34,335 nt of DNA from an uncultured Marvinbryantia sp. (GCF_905201705.1 NZ_CAJKOX010000042.1:1-34335); one strand, 5' to 3'; counted from the first letter of the stretch, positions 8,254-15,453 are shown. Numbers and translations are program-made. Notes: generated by a model not told the origin, from the letters alone.

Positions 8254-8637
8254 ATGGCAAGACCGAGAAAAGAACCAGAAATAACTTACACGCACCACAT
8301 CAACCTCCGGCTTACAGATGTTCAATATGAAATTATATCTGAGAATGCCCGGCGAGCCGAGCTATCACTCTCCGAATATATACGCCGCCAGTTAATGAAA
8401 GGGAAAGTCATTGCAAAATACGAACTTGTGGCAGATCTGCCGGAACTAAAGAAACTGATTTTTGAATTTGGAAAGATTGGGAATAACCTGAATCAGATTG
8501 CCCGCCACTTTAATACTGGCGGCATCCATTCACTGGAAATGCGTAAGACAATCGGACAAGGACTTTCTGATATTTTTAAAATGAAAGAAGAAGTGTTGAA
8601 AATGGCAGGAGATTTTCAACAGGTCAGAAAAATTTAG
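8254..8637 (+). CDS. mobC: MobC-family relaxosome accessory protein
   Basis: A 127-residue protein of the bacterial mobilisation MobC family. It has an N-terminal ribbon-helix-helix-like DNA-binding part (HINLRLTDVQYEIISENARRA, then SLSEYIRRQLM) and the family signature LIFEFGKIGNNLNQIARHFN. MobC binds oriT and helps the relaxase nick it. Full-length homologues are about 110-130 aa, so this copy is complete. The relaxase gene that normally overlaps or follows mobC is missing: the sequence goes straight to a terminator and the convergent GNAT gene. It is the only convincing plus-strand gene in the window. Confidence 0.85.
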   Translation: MARPRKEPEITYTHHINLRLTDVQYEIISENARRAELSLSEYIRRQLMKGKVIAKYELVADLPELKKLIFEFGKIGNNLNQIARHFNTGGIHSLEMRKTIGQGLSDIFKMKEEVLKMAGDFQQVRKI

Positions 8638-8667
8638 TCCTACCTTCTGATAGTATCAAACGTTAAA

Positions 8668-8701
8668 AAGCCAGAAAGTTCCATTACTCACTTTCTGGCT
8701 T
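8668..8701. terminator. Bidirectional intrinsic terminator between mobC and the GNAT gene
   Basis: A perfect 12-bp inverted repeat, AAGCCAGAAAGT (8668-8679) and ACTTTCTGGCTT (8690-8701), with a 10-nt loop. It sits between the convergent ends of mobC and the GNAT gene. The flanking tracts are A/T-rich but short, so efficiency in either direction is uncertain. Confidence 0.7.
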
Positions 8702-8706
8702 AAATG

Positions 8707-9291
8707 CTAAAAGAAATTAAATAGCTGAATGTACTTTGTATGGTCATTTACGGAATATCTTTCGTTAAATGGCATAAAGCCATTCTTTTCACTCTGGTAG
8801 AAATTCAATAGCTTTATCTTATCCTCACATTCCAGAAACACGATTCCCCCGCCAATATCGTGCTGAACTTTCTCCAGAATTTCAAATGTCAGATCCATCA
8901 ATTCATTTCCATTGATTCCCTTTCCTTCATCCACAGCATAATTTTTTCCAAACTGTGCAATCAGAAAAGCGGATACCGTATAGCTGTCTGATTCCGAATC
9001 CAGTATTGCATATCTGCTTATTTTCTTCCGCTTAGAATTGGATAAATTTGCGCTTCCAATCTCAACCGCTTTATGGGCCAGTGTAAAAACCGCCGCTATC
9101 TTACCATGTTCATTTACTACAAAATATGTAACGGACAATTTCTTCCTTGCAAACTCGATTGCATTATTTACTACGAATTGTTCAATTTCCGGATTGATCG
9201 GACAGGAAAAATCGGAAAGACACTTTTTCAGTTCTGCCTCTCCGATTGCTCCCAGCATATCTAAAATATTTATCGTATCGAACTGTCTCAT
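8707..9291 (-). CDS. GNAT-fold protein, possible toxin of a toxin-antitoxin pair
   Basis: A 194-residue protein with the layout of a GNAT N-acetyltransferase: an N-terminal strand/helix region, a central beta segment (KLSVTYFVVNEHGKIAAVFTLAHK), then SAFLIAQFGKNYAV around the expected acetyl-CoA-binding region, and a C-terminal segment GGIVFLECEDKIKLLNFYQSEKNGFM, typical of the last GNAT strands and helix. The canonical Q/RxxGxG/A loop is not clear. Its ATG overlaps the stop of the preceding 61-aa gene (ATGA). A small ORF coupled to a GNAT protein on a mobile element resembles acetyltransferase toxin modules, but the partner lacks a recognisable ribbon-helix-helix domain, so this is inference. 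Confidence 0.75.
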   Translation of the reverse strand: MRQFDTINILDMLGAIGEAELKKCLSDFSCPINPEIEQFVVNNAIEFARKKLSVTYFVVNEHGKIAAVFTLAHKAVEIGSANLSNSKRKKISRYAILDSESDSYTVSAFLIAQFGKNYAVDEGKGINGNELMDLTFEILEKVQHDIGGGIVFLECEDKIKLLNFYQSEKNGFMPFNERYSVNDHTKYIQLFNFF

Positions 9292-9473
9292 TTGCCTGCT
9301 TCTCCCTTTGCCATCAGCCGCCGGATCGCATCATAATCTGTCAACGGCGGTTTTACTGGTGCAGACGGCTTTCTCTTAGGCTTATTCTCTGAAGCTGCCA
9401 GCGCATCTATAAAGGCTTCCGCCTGCTTCGGATCGTCAATACGAACTTTTGCAAAAATACTCGATGTAGCCAT
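9288..9473 (-). CDS. Small protein coupled to GNAT (possible antitoxin)
   Basis: A 61-residue protein starting at ATG 9473 with an excellent Shine-Dalgarno (AAGGAGGTG, 5 nt spacing). The frame opens 20 codons earlier, but no ribosome site supports that. The sequence MATSSIFAKVRIDDPKQAEA continues into an Ala/Lys/Pro-rich linker (KPKRKPSAPVKPPLTDY) and ends in RRLMAKGEAGK. The linker suggests two small segments, one possibly wrapping the partner. Its stop overlaps the GNAT start by 4 nt, a typical antitoxin-first arrangement. Antitoxin function is inferred only from this coupling and from the mobile-element context. Confidence 0.7.
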   Translation of the reverse strand: MATSSIFAKVRIDDPKQAEAFIDALAASENKPKRKPSAPVKPPLTDYDAIRRLMAKGEAGK

Positions 9474-9497
9474 AATCGCACCTCCTTCTCCAAATGG

Positions 9498-9525
9498 CTT
9501 ATAATAGTATATGCTGAAAAGACAA
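9498..9525 (-). promoter_or_regulatory. Candidate promoter of the small-protein/GNAT operon
   Basis: TTGTCT (9520-9525) and TATAAG (9498-9503) are spaced 16 bp apart on the minus strand, about 25 bp upstream of the small gene's start. The match is moderate (4/6 and 5/6). Confidence 0.4.
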
Positions 9526-9641
9526 TAAACCATATCATTTGTTTTACTGCCTTTTCTTTAGTTTTATTCTAAATCAGATTTTTCTGGACGTCAACCACCA
9601 TATTTTTTTATTATTTTATGAAATTTTAAAGCTGCTTTTCA

Positions 9642-9983
9642 TTATCTGTACACCAGATCATTCATCACGCATTCTTCTGCCATCGCCGTCAGCATATTCA
9701 TATGCGCCGTCCACGCAAGTGGATCAGCTTCTTTATCCGGTGCCGGATGTTCCTGCTGCAGCCCCGCCACTAAAATCTCCATCCGTTCCTGTGCCGTTTT
9801 CTCAATCTCATCGAGATGCCTTTCCAGTTTTCCAGTCAGCATCATACTCTGATACCAGTTGCTTCGGTTTTCTTTTAGAAATGACCTACGCAGCATCCCC
9901 TATTTTCCTATAGAATTTTCGCTGCTTTCTATTGTCAGATTCGGAAACAGGTAATCTCCTTTGCGGTAATATGTCAGTTCCAT
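9642..9983 (-). pseudogene. tnpV: TnpV-like transposon protein interrupted by an amber codon
   Basis: Reading from ATG 9983 (Shine-Dalgarno GGAGGG 7 nt upstream) gives 27 codons beginning MELTYYRKGDYLFPNLTI and ending SIGK, then TAG at 9900-9902, and the same frame continues GMLRRSFLKENRSNWYQSM to 9642. Joined across the stop, the product is about 113 residues and matches the usual TnpV layout (N-terminal YxxxGDYLxPNL, then LRR.L+.NR, then TGKL..HL.EI...AQERME.L). One base change in a Tyr codon (TAT/TAC to TAG) would explain the break, so this is a recent nonsense mutation or, less likely, readthrough. TnpV is an accessory protein of Tn4451/Tn1549-type mobile elements; its function is unknown. 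Confidence 0.75.
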
Positions 9984-10060
9984 TTTCATCCCTCCAGTTT
10001 TGCTTTTATAAATTAATGCATTAAAGTCATTATAAATGATGACAATTGGCTTTTCAACCG

Positions 10061-10441
10061 CTATCTTAAACTTTTTATCTTTTCTTCGATAGATCCATCT
10101 GAAAGTGCATCTACCAATGCGTCCACTGTACGGAACACAACCTCCCTGTCCTTCTGCTGCAGTCTCCGCATCCTTACCGACATTCTCTGCATATCTCCGT
10201 CCTTCACCATGACTTCCATATCACCCACCAGTTCACTGGCGCTCATTCCCAATGACTGCGCCAGCCGCCGGAATACCTCAATGGACATATCGCTCTGCCC
10301 GCCCTCTATTCGGCTCACTGTGTTCAGGCTGACATCCGCCATTTCCGCCAGTTTTTCCTGCGACCAGCGAAGCGTCTGCCTGCGTTTCCTTATTCGTTCT
10401 CCTATTTCCATCAACCGCTGTGAAACGACACGATTTCCCAC
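10061..10441 (-). CDS. XRE-family HTH regulator, copy 2
   Basis: A 126-residue protein with an N-terminal Cro/C1-type helix-turn-helix (LMEIGERIRKRRQTLRWSQE, then KLAEMADVSLNTVSRIEGGQ) and a C-terminal helical tail rich in Arg, Met and Asp that probably dimerises. It starts at GTG 10441 with GGAGGT 6 nt upstream. It lies 29 bp after a paralogue with the same architecture; the HTH halves are clearly homologous (shared RVVSQ, LMEIGERIRKRRQ, LRWSQE, RIEGGQS, SIEVF). Probably a regulator of the element's own genes. Confidence 0.88.
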   Translation of the reverse strand: MGNRVVSQRLMEIGERIRKRRQTLRWSQEKLAEMADVSLNTVSRIEGGQSDMSIEVFRRLAQSLGMSASELVGDMEVMVKDGDMQRMSVRMRRLQQKDREVVFRTVDALVDALSDGSIEEKIKSLR

Positions 10442-10470
10442 TCCAATACCTCCTGCCTATGTAATTTCCA

Positions 10471-10833
10471 CTAGAATTTCGAGTTTTTCCTGATTTCGTC
10501 AATCAAAACGTCCATTGTCCGCAGCACGATCTCCTGTCCGTTTTTATCCAGCCGACGTATACGGCAAGCCATATGATAAAGCTGTTTTTCTTCCGACGGT
10601 ACCGCCGCTGTTTTCCCAAGCAGTGTATTTACATCAGTCTTTAATGCTTCCGCGATTTTTTCAAACACCTCAATAGATGTTGCAGACTGACCACCTTCAA
10701 TGCGGATTACCGTATTAACGCTGATCCCGGCTTTTTCTGCAAAATATTCCTGCGACCAACGAAGTTCCTGCCTGCGTTTCCTTATGCGTTCCCCTATCTC
10801 CATTAACCCTTGCGAAACCACTCGACTACCCAA
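10471..10833 (-). CDS. XRE-family HTH regulator, copy 1
   Basis: A 120-residue Cro/C1-type HTH protein (GERIRKRRQELRWSQEYFAE, then KAGISVNTVIRIEGGQSATS) with a C-terminal segment ending DGxD-like VLRTMDVLIDEIRK that resembles the neighbouring paralogue's VFRTVDALVDAL. I place the start at TTG 10833, because GGAAGGAGA lies about 7 nt upstream and the resulting N-terminus (LGSRVVSQ) aligns with that of the paralogue (GNRVVSQ). The frame is open 18 codons further upstream, but without a good ribosome site. The tandem pair suggests a two-repressor switch or a duplication now diverging. Confidence 0.85.
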   Translation of the reverse strand: MGSRVVSQGLMEIGERIRKRRQELRWSQEYFAEKAGISVNTVIRIEGGQSATSIEVFEKIAEALKTDVNTLLGKTAAVPSEEKQLYHMACRIRRLDKNGQEIVLRTMDVLIDEIRKNSKF

Positions 10834-11048
10834 TGCAATGTCTCCTTCCCTGCGATATTCTCCGTAGCTTTGCGCCATATGCCGCAAAACCAGCCTTTTT
10901 TAACTTTTGTTTTCCACCTACAGAACCCACCAGCAACTTCCTCCGGATGCTTGGCAACGAAAAAACAGCCAAACCGGAGAGTTTCGCTGCTTTTTAGGAA
11001 TATCTATTCACTTTTTATTCTTTCTGCCTTCTGCCATTACTAAAACAA

Positions 11049-11402
11049 TCATTCTGAAAATATTTTCTTACTCTTCCCGACTAACCGAAAGATACCCATA
11101 CACACATACCGCACCAGATAAACGGCTGCCATAACCAACCTCCATGCTAAAATCATACCGCCGATCACACCGCCAATTAGCAGATTTATTACCAGTATAC
11201 CTACTGTACCGCCGAGGTCAAACCCTTTCGGGATTACCCACACAAACATCCGGTGTACGCCAAACGGAATCCCCATAAGTACCCACAATTTTAGATAATC
11301 GCAAACGCTATTTTCCACGCACAACGGATAAAATAACGCCGCCAGAAATATTGCTGCCACAACCGGGACAATCACTCTTTTTGTAAATTCATACACCATC
11401 AT
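11049..11402 (-). CDS. DUF6050-like membrane protein of integrative elements
   Basis: A 117-residue hydrophobic protein with three to four likely membrane segments (RVIVPVVAAIFLAALFYPL; LWVLMGIPFGVHRMFVW; VGILVINLLIGGVIGGMILA; a C-terminal basic tail). I recall near-identical proteins after repA in Firmicutes conjugative elements, annotated DUF6050; the function is unknown. I start it at ATG 11402, one base after the repA stop (TGATATG), with GGAGGTG located in the last repA codons. Translation is therefore probably coupled to RepA. Confidence 0.75.
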   Translation of the reverse strand: MMVYEFTKRVIVPVVAAIFLAALFYPLCVENSVCDYLKLWVLMGIPFGVHRMFVWVIPKGFDLGGTVGILVINLLIGGVIGGMILAWRLVMAAVYLVRYVCMGIFRLVGKSKKIFSE

Positions 11403-11403
11403 A

Positions 11404-12462
11404 TCAGCCACCTCCATACAGGTCATGGTTCACTTCCGCCTGATAGTAATGGTTCATCGTCATTGTGGCGTTATAAAGCGTTGTCAGCAGATAAGCCTTG
11501 ATATTCCCCACCTTTGCCGTATTTTTCTGCAGACTGAACAGCACATACTCGATGTGCGAATAATCCATCTTCATAAAGTGGCTCTTAACAAGCGTCACAG
11601 GTTTTTCTACCCCGGCAATCCGCAAGGTGCTGTCATCTGGCATCATCAGGACTTCCACGACCAACTCCACAAGTTCGTCCACCTCTTTGCTCTTGTGGCA
11701 TGGGTACTCAATACGCTCCCGGATCAATTCCCGGTAAGCATCCATTTTCCCTATCGCATCCATCCCATCCGAATGTCCTTCCACTTCTGCAGATAAGATT
11801 GGATTGGATAAGATTTTCTCAGTCTCACTCAGATCAGTCTCGTTAAACTCTGTATCACTGTAATCAGTCTCACTATATTCAGTCTTGTTAATATCAGTCT
11901 TATTAGAGTATGATTTTGGACCTTCTTGAAGTTCGGTTTTCATACTTCCAGAAGTTTGATTTTCATACTTCTGGAAATACGATTCTGGAACTTCCTGAAG
12001 TTCGGTTTTCATACTTCTTGAAGTTTGATTTTCATACTTCTGCGTATTTCCGGCGTTTTCCGGCTGTTTTTCTTTTTTCTCCGGCTCCGGACAGTCCATA
12101 ATCATAAAGTTTTTTACATAGATCACGTTCGGTTTTCCAAGCCCCAGCCGTTTCTTCTCAATTAGCCCGATCCCTTTCTCCGTATCAAGCTCTGCAATGT
12201 TCCGGATTGCCTTCTGCCTTGCACAGCCAAGCAGTTCCATGATTTCCTCCACAGTGAAAATAATATATACCCGATCCTCTTCGTCAAACCAGCGGTTCTT
12301 GACGCTCAGGCTCATACGGTCCAGCATCAGACCGTATAAAACCTTTGCCTCGCAGGAGAGGGACTTGAAGCATTCTGCTGTAAATAGTACCTTCGGTACG
12401 CGGTAAAAATGGTATTGTTCCGCTTCCATCCCCCGAAAGTAGTCAAACTGGATTTTCTGCAT
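11404..12462 (-). CDS. repA: RepA_N-type replication initiator
   Basis: A 352-residue initiator. Residues 1-110 hold the RepA_N DNA-binding domain (FYRVPKVLFTAECFKSLSCE, then AKVLYGLMLDRMSLSVKN; winged helix with VEEIMELLGCARQKAIRNI). A low-complexity linker (about residues 125-220) carries two kinds of peptide repeat. The C-terminal ~120 residues form the host-specific conserved part (ELIRERIEYPCHKS...VKSHFMKMDYSHIEYVLFSL). In this family the replication origin lies inside the gene at the repeats, so this gene may hold the element's oriV. ATG 12462 is chosen because GGGAGGG lies 8 nt upstream; the GTG three codons earlier abuts that Shine-Dalgarno. It overlaps the preceding DUF3970 gene by 20 nt. 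Confidence 0.88.
   Translation of the reverse strand: MQKIQFDYFRGMEAEQYHFYRVPKVLFTAECFKSLSCEAKVLYGLMLDRMSLSVKNRWFDEEDRVYIIFTVEEIMELLGCARQKAIRNIAELDTEKGIGLIEKKRLGLGKPNVIYVKNFMIMDCPEPEKKEKQPENAGNTQKYENQTSRSMKTELQEVPESYFQKYENQTSGSMKTELQEGPKSYSNKTDINKTEYSETDYSDTEFNETDLSETEKILSNPILSAEVEGHSDGMDAIGKMDAYRELIRERIEYPCHKSKEVDELVELVVEVLMMPDDSTLRIAGVEKPVTLVKSHFMKMDYSHIEYVLFSLQKNTAKVGNIKAYLLTTLYNATMTMNHYYQAEVNHDLYGGG
11819..11908 (-). repeat. Six 15-bp tandem repeats inside repA
   Basis: Six consecutive 15-bp units with plus-strand core TCAGTCTYRYT start at 11819, 11834, 11849, 11864, 11879 and 11894; unit 3 is the most diverged. They encode pentapeptides of the type (N/S)-(K/E/D)-T-(D/E)-(aromatic or aliphatic). 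They resemble iterons of RepA_N replicons. Confidence 0.75.
11937..12040 (-). repeat. Two 69-bp units containing four copies of a 12-mer, inside repA
   Basis: The 12-mer TTTTCATACTTC (plus strand) occurs at 11937, 11960, 12006 and 12029, spaced 23, 46 and 23 bp apart. The 69-bp period gives two 23-residue peptide repeats (KYENQTS-x-SMKTELQE). Because 23 is not a multiple of 3, neighbouring 12-mers are read in different frames (KYEN and SMKT), so the conservation is of the DNA. Candidate initiator-binding iterons. Confidence 0.75.
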
Positions 12463-12658
12463 CTGCCGCACCCTCCCTCTGCTGTTTCTCTTTTTCTGCT
12501 TCGTTCTCTATTTCTGCATAAACACGAAAATATCTTTTTGTCCCCTTGTTCGTAAATGGTTCTGAAACTGATTTTACCTTTATTTCCTTATGCCGTTCCA
12601 GAAAGCCCTTAAACCATTGAATATCCTGAACCGTCCCCTGCATCCTAATCTTCAGCAT
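12443..12658 (-). CDS. DUF3970-like small protein
   Basis: A 71-residue protein from ATG 12658 with a clear GGGAGG 6 nt upstream. The frame opens further upstream only within the preceding gene. The sequence MLKIRMQGTVQDIQWFKGFL and then VKSVSEPFTNKGTKRYFRVY is characteristic of a small conserved family (DUF3970) found next to replication genes of Firmicutes mobile elements; function unknown. It overlaps the DUF6075-like gene by 14 nt and repA by 20 nt, so the four-gene replication module is one transcript. Confidence 0.75.
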   Translation of the reverse strand: MLKIRMQGTVQDIQWFKGFLERHKEIKVKSVSEPFTNKGTKRYFRVYAEIENEAEKEKQQREGAADAENPV

Positions 12659-13118
12659 ACATATCCTCCCAATCCACGTAGAAGCAATACTCCGGATACC
12701 GGATTTTAATTGCCTCCCAAAAATATCTTGCATAGCCACAGCAGAATAATTCTTCTACGGTATAGCACTGCACTTCCTTCAACTGCCCCTCCATATCCGA
12801 ATCGTCATAATTGTAAATGCTCGGTATTCCGTTACAGTACAGATTGAACGCCATCCGGATAATCCTCACGCTCCCGCTGGTCTGCCACCCTTCCCGTAAG
12901 CACTCCGGCTTCACATTGCCTGTTTTAAAATCATAAATCCTCTTCACATGATCCCTCGTATCCCTGTCAATCCCAAGACAATAGATCAACGCCATGTGGT
13001 ATACATCCTGATGCCTGCACTTCGGCAGATATTCCTTGTAAAACTTTTCGTGTTCCCTGTTCTTGAAAGTAATTGTGCGGGAATCGTTTTTCCCTGCCCT
13101 TGTCGCTGTGTTTGCCAT
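12645..13118 (-). CDS. DUF6075-like protein of integrative elements
   Basis: A 157-residue soluble protein beginning MANTATRAGKNDSRTITFKN and including HQDVYHMALIYCLGIDRDTR and YTVEELFCCGYARYFWEAI. Proteins of this sequence type open the replication module of many Lachnospiraceae conjugative elements and are annotated DUF6075; function unknown. I start it at ATG 13118, where GGAGG lies 8 nt upstream; a TTG five codons earlier would overlap the Shine-Dalgarno. First gene of the module DUF6075-DUF3970-repA-DUF6050. Confidence 0.78.
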   Translation of the reverse strand: MANTATRAGKNDSRTITFKNREHEKFYKEYLPKCRHQDVYHMALIYCLGIDRDTRDHVKRIYDFKTGNVKPECLREGWQTSGSVRIIRMAFNLYCNGIPSIYNYDDSDMEGQLKEVQCYTVEELFCCGYARYFWEAIKIRYPEYCFYVDWEDMYAED

Positions 13119-13157
13119 TTGTTTTTCCTCCAATCTTCATTTTGCTTTTGACCATAA

Positions 13158-13203
13158 CAAAAAAGGACACTTCCCTAGAATTTCTCTTAGAAAAATGTCC
13201 TTA
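13158..13203 (-). terminator. Intrinsic terminator between lysS and the element
   Basis: On the minus strand AAGGACA (13196-13202) pairs with TGTCCTT (13163-13169), enclosing a partly paired A/T-rich interior, followed by a run of six T. It could end the greA-lysS transcript, about 140 bp past the lysS stop, and would insulate the element. The interior helix is imperfect. Confidence 0.6.
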
Positions 13204-13239
13204 AAGTACAAAACTTATTTAGTTGACTTATGCTCCAAT

Positions 13240-13301
13240 CAACGTATTATCGCACATTATCACGCATTATACGTTGTAAATTTGTTGCAATTTTGTTGCA
13301 A
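13240..13301. repeat. Short inverted and direct repeats at the lysS 3' flank (att-like)
   Basis: An 8-bp inverted pair CAACGTAT (13240-13247) / ATACGTTG (13269-13276) encloses a 10-bp direct repeat (ATTATCGCAC, ATTATCACGC, ATTAT). It is followed by two copies of TTTGTTGCAA (13281-13290, 13292-13301). Such mixtures of inverted core and directly repeated arm sites are typical of tyrosine-recombinase attachment sites. It lies at the change from element to chromosome, but no integrase or partner site is in the window. Confidence 0.45.
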
Positions 13302-13342
13302 AATCTGAATTGAAGTACCGCAAACCCGCATAAATACTGGCT

Positions 13343-14845
13343 TTATTTGTCCAAACTCTTCATCGTGGGAAACAGCAAAACATCTCTTATTGCCTGTGAA
13401 TCTGTAAGTAACATACACATGCGGTCGATACCGAAGCCGATACCGCCTGTGGGCGGCATACCGATTTCAAGGGCATTTAAGAAGTCCTCGTCGGTAGTGT
13501 TTGCCTCCTCATCGCCCGCTGCCAGAGCTTCCTCCTGCGCCTTGAAGCGCTCTCTCTGGTCGACCGGATCGTTCAGCTCAGAGTAGGCATTCGCCATCTC
13601 CCAGCCATTCATGAAGAATTCAAAACGCTCTACATATTCCGGATCCTCCGGCTTCTTTTTCGTGAGCGGGGAGATCTCGATCGGATGATCCATCACAAAG
13701 GTCGGCTGGATCATGTGCTCCTCTGCAAATTCCTCGAAGAACAGGTTCAGAATATCGCCTTTTTTATGACGCTCCTCATATGCCACGTTGTGCGCTTTCG
13801 CAGCAGCTCTCGCATCCTCCAGCGTATGGATCTCATGAAAATCCACGCCGGCATATTTCTTAACCGCATCTACCATCGTGATGCGCTCAAACGGCTTGCC
13901 GAGATCCATTTCCACGCCATTGTAAACGATTTTCGTGGTTCCGAGAACCTCCTGCGCCACATAACGGTACAGGTTTTCCGTCAGATCCATCATGCCGTTG
14001 TAGTCAGTATACGCCTGATACAATTCCATCAGCGTAAATTCCGGATTGTGTCTGGTGTCAAGTCCCTCGTTGCGGAACACTCTTCCGATTTCGTATACCT
14101 TCTCCAGACCGCCCACGATCAGGCGCTTTAAGTAAAGCTCCAGTGAAATACGCAGCTTCAGATCCTCATTCAGCGCATTGAAATGCGTCTCAAACGGGCG
14201 TGCAGCCGCACCGCCGGCATTTGCAACCAACATTGGCGTCTCCACTTCCATGAAGCCCTGCCCATCCAGATATCTGCGGATAGCAGAAAGAATCCGTGAA
14301 CGCTTGATGAACGTGTCCTTTACCTCCGGGTTCATGATCAGATCCACATAGCGCTGACGGTAACGCAGGTCTGTGTTCGTAAGCCCATGGAATTTCTCCG
14401 GCAGGATCTGCAGGCTCTTGGAGAGAAGCGTAATCTCCGAGGCGTGAACGGAAATTTCGCCGGTTTTCGTCTTAAATACCTCCCCCTTGATGCCGACAAT
14501 ATCGCCGATATCCATTTTCTTAAATGCCTTGTATGAATCCTCACCGACACTATCGCGCGCCACGTAAGACTGGATATTCCCCTTCAGATCCTGAATATTG
14601 CAGAAAGAAGCTTTTCCCATGACACGTTTGGACATCATACGTCCTGCCAGCGTAACAGATTTTCCTTCCAGCTCTTCGAACCGATCCCTGATATCCTGGC
14701 TGTGATGTGTACGATCAAATTTTGTAATTTCAAAAGGGTTGTTACCGCTCTCTACCAGCTCTGCCAGCTTTTCGCGGCGCACCTTGCGAAGCTGATTTTC
14801 ATCAACCTCCTGTACATTCTTCTGCTTATTGTTCTCCTGTGCCAT
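13343..14845 (-). CDS. lysS: Lysyl-tRNA synthetase, class II
   Basis: A 500-residue enzyme that charges tRNA-Lys. The N-terminal OB-fold anticodon-binding domain (SVTLAGRMMSKRVMGKASFC) is followed by the class II catalytic core: motif 1 GFMEVETPML, motif 2 FRNEGLDTRHNPEFTLMELY, and motif 3 GIGFGIDRMCMLLTD near the C-terminus. Length and motifs are normal. It follows greA by 32 bp and is probably transcribed with it from the promoter upstream of greA. Its 3' end is the boundary with the mobile element; the coding sequence is intact. Confidence 0.98.
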   Translation of the reverse strand: MAQENNKQKNVQEVDENQLRKVRREKLAELVESGNNPFEITKFDRTHHSQDIRDRFEELEGKSVTLAGRMMSKRVMGKASFCNIQDLKGNIQSYVARDSVGEDSYKAFKKMDIGDIVGIKGEVFKTKTGEISVHASEITLLSKSLQILPEKFHGLTNTDLRYRQRYVDLIMNPEVKDTFIKRSRILSAIRRYLDGQGFMEVETPMLVANAGGAAARPFETHFNALNEDLKLRISLELYLKRLIVGGLEKVYEIGRVFRNEGLDTRHNPEFTLMELYQAYTDYNGMMDLTENLYRYVAQEVLGTTKIVYNGVEMDLGKPFERITMVDAVKKYAGVDFHEIHTLEDARAAAKAHNVAYEERHKKGDILNLFFEEFAEEHMIQPTFVMDHPIEISPLTKKKPEDPEYVERFEFFMNGWEMANAYSELNDPVDQRERFKAQEEALAAGDEEANTTDEDFLNALEIGMPPTGGIGFGIDRMCMLLTDSQAIRDVLLFPTMKSLDK

Positions 14846-14877
14846 GCTTGCCTCTCCTATTTCTTCCTATATAATGA

Positions 14878-15357
14878 TTATGATCTCTGAATACCAAGTA
14901 CGCGGTACTTGCAGATACCAACCTGTGTCTCTACCTCAATCTCCTGTCCGATGCTCGCACCGATCAGCGCTTTCCCTACCGGAGATTCGTTGGAAATCTT
15001 ACCCATAAGACTGTTTGCCTCGGTGGAACCTACGATCTGGTACTCAATTTCTTCTTCAAATTCTTCATCATAGAGCTTTACAGTGCAGCCGACATTAATT
15101 TTATCCAGATCAACATCGTCCTCCACAACTACCTCAGCGTTTTTGAGAATCTTTTCAATCTCCTCAATTCTCGCTTCAATATCGCGCTGCTCGTCCTTTG
15201 CTGCGTCATACTCCGCATTCTCGGATAAATCTCCCTGCTCCCGCGCCTCCTTGATTTTTCCGGCAACTTCTTTTCTGCGAACGACCTTCAGATCGTGCAT
15301 TTCATCTTCTAATGCCTTTAACCCCGCATAAGTTAATAAGTTCTTTTTTCCTTCCAT
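14878..15357 (-). CDS. greA: Transcription elongation factor GreA
   Basis: A 159-residue protein. The N-terminal coiled coil (about residues 10-75) has the acidic tip signature EQGDLSENAEYDAAKDEQ, whose Asp and Glu residues enter the RNA polymerase secondary channel and stimulate transcript cleavage in backtracked complexes. The C-terminal FKBP-like domain ends GNE/SPVGKALIGASIGQEIEV. GGAAGGTG lies upstream of the ATG. It is the first gene after a consensus promoter and the likely head of a greA-lysS operon, a common pairing in Clostridia. Confidence 0.97.
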   Translation of the reverse strand: MEGKKNLLTYAGLKALEDEMHDLKVVRRKEVAGKIKEAREQGDLSENAEYDAAKDEQRDIEARIEEIEKILKNAEVVVEDDVDLDKINVGCTVKLYDEEFEEEIEYQIVGSTEANSLMGKISNESPVGKALIGASIGQEIEVETQVGICKYRVLGIQRS

Positions 15358-15424
15358 TGCTTTACACCTTCCTGTTTATATACTGCAAAAATACTGGTCT
15401 TCCCCTTGATGCAACATTCAAAGT

Positions 15425-15453
15425 ATTATATATCATGAAACCGGCGCTGTCAA
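15425..15453 (-). promoter_or_regulatory. Consensus sigma-A promoter of greA-lysS
   Basis: On the minus strand TTGACA (15448-15453), a 17-bp spacer and TATAAT (15425-15430) match the housekeeping consensus at all 12 positions. It lies about 70 bp upstream of greA. Two perfect 23-bp direct repeats start immediately upstream of the -35. Confidence 0.85.

Noticed and set aside
10834..11048. Possible small gene between the XRE and DUF6050-like genes
   Set aside because: Open frames on both strands are short, lack a ribosome site and show no recognisable sequence; treated as regulatory or spacer DNA.
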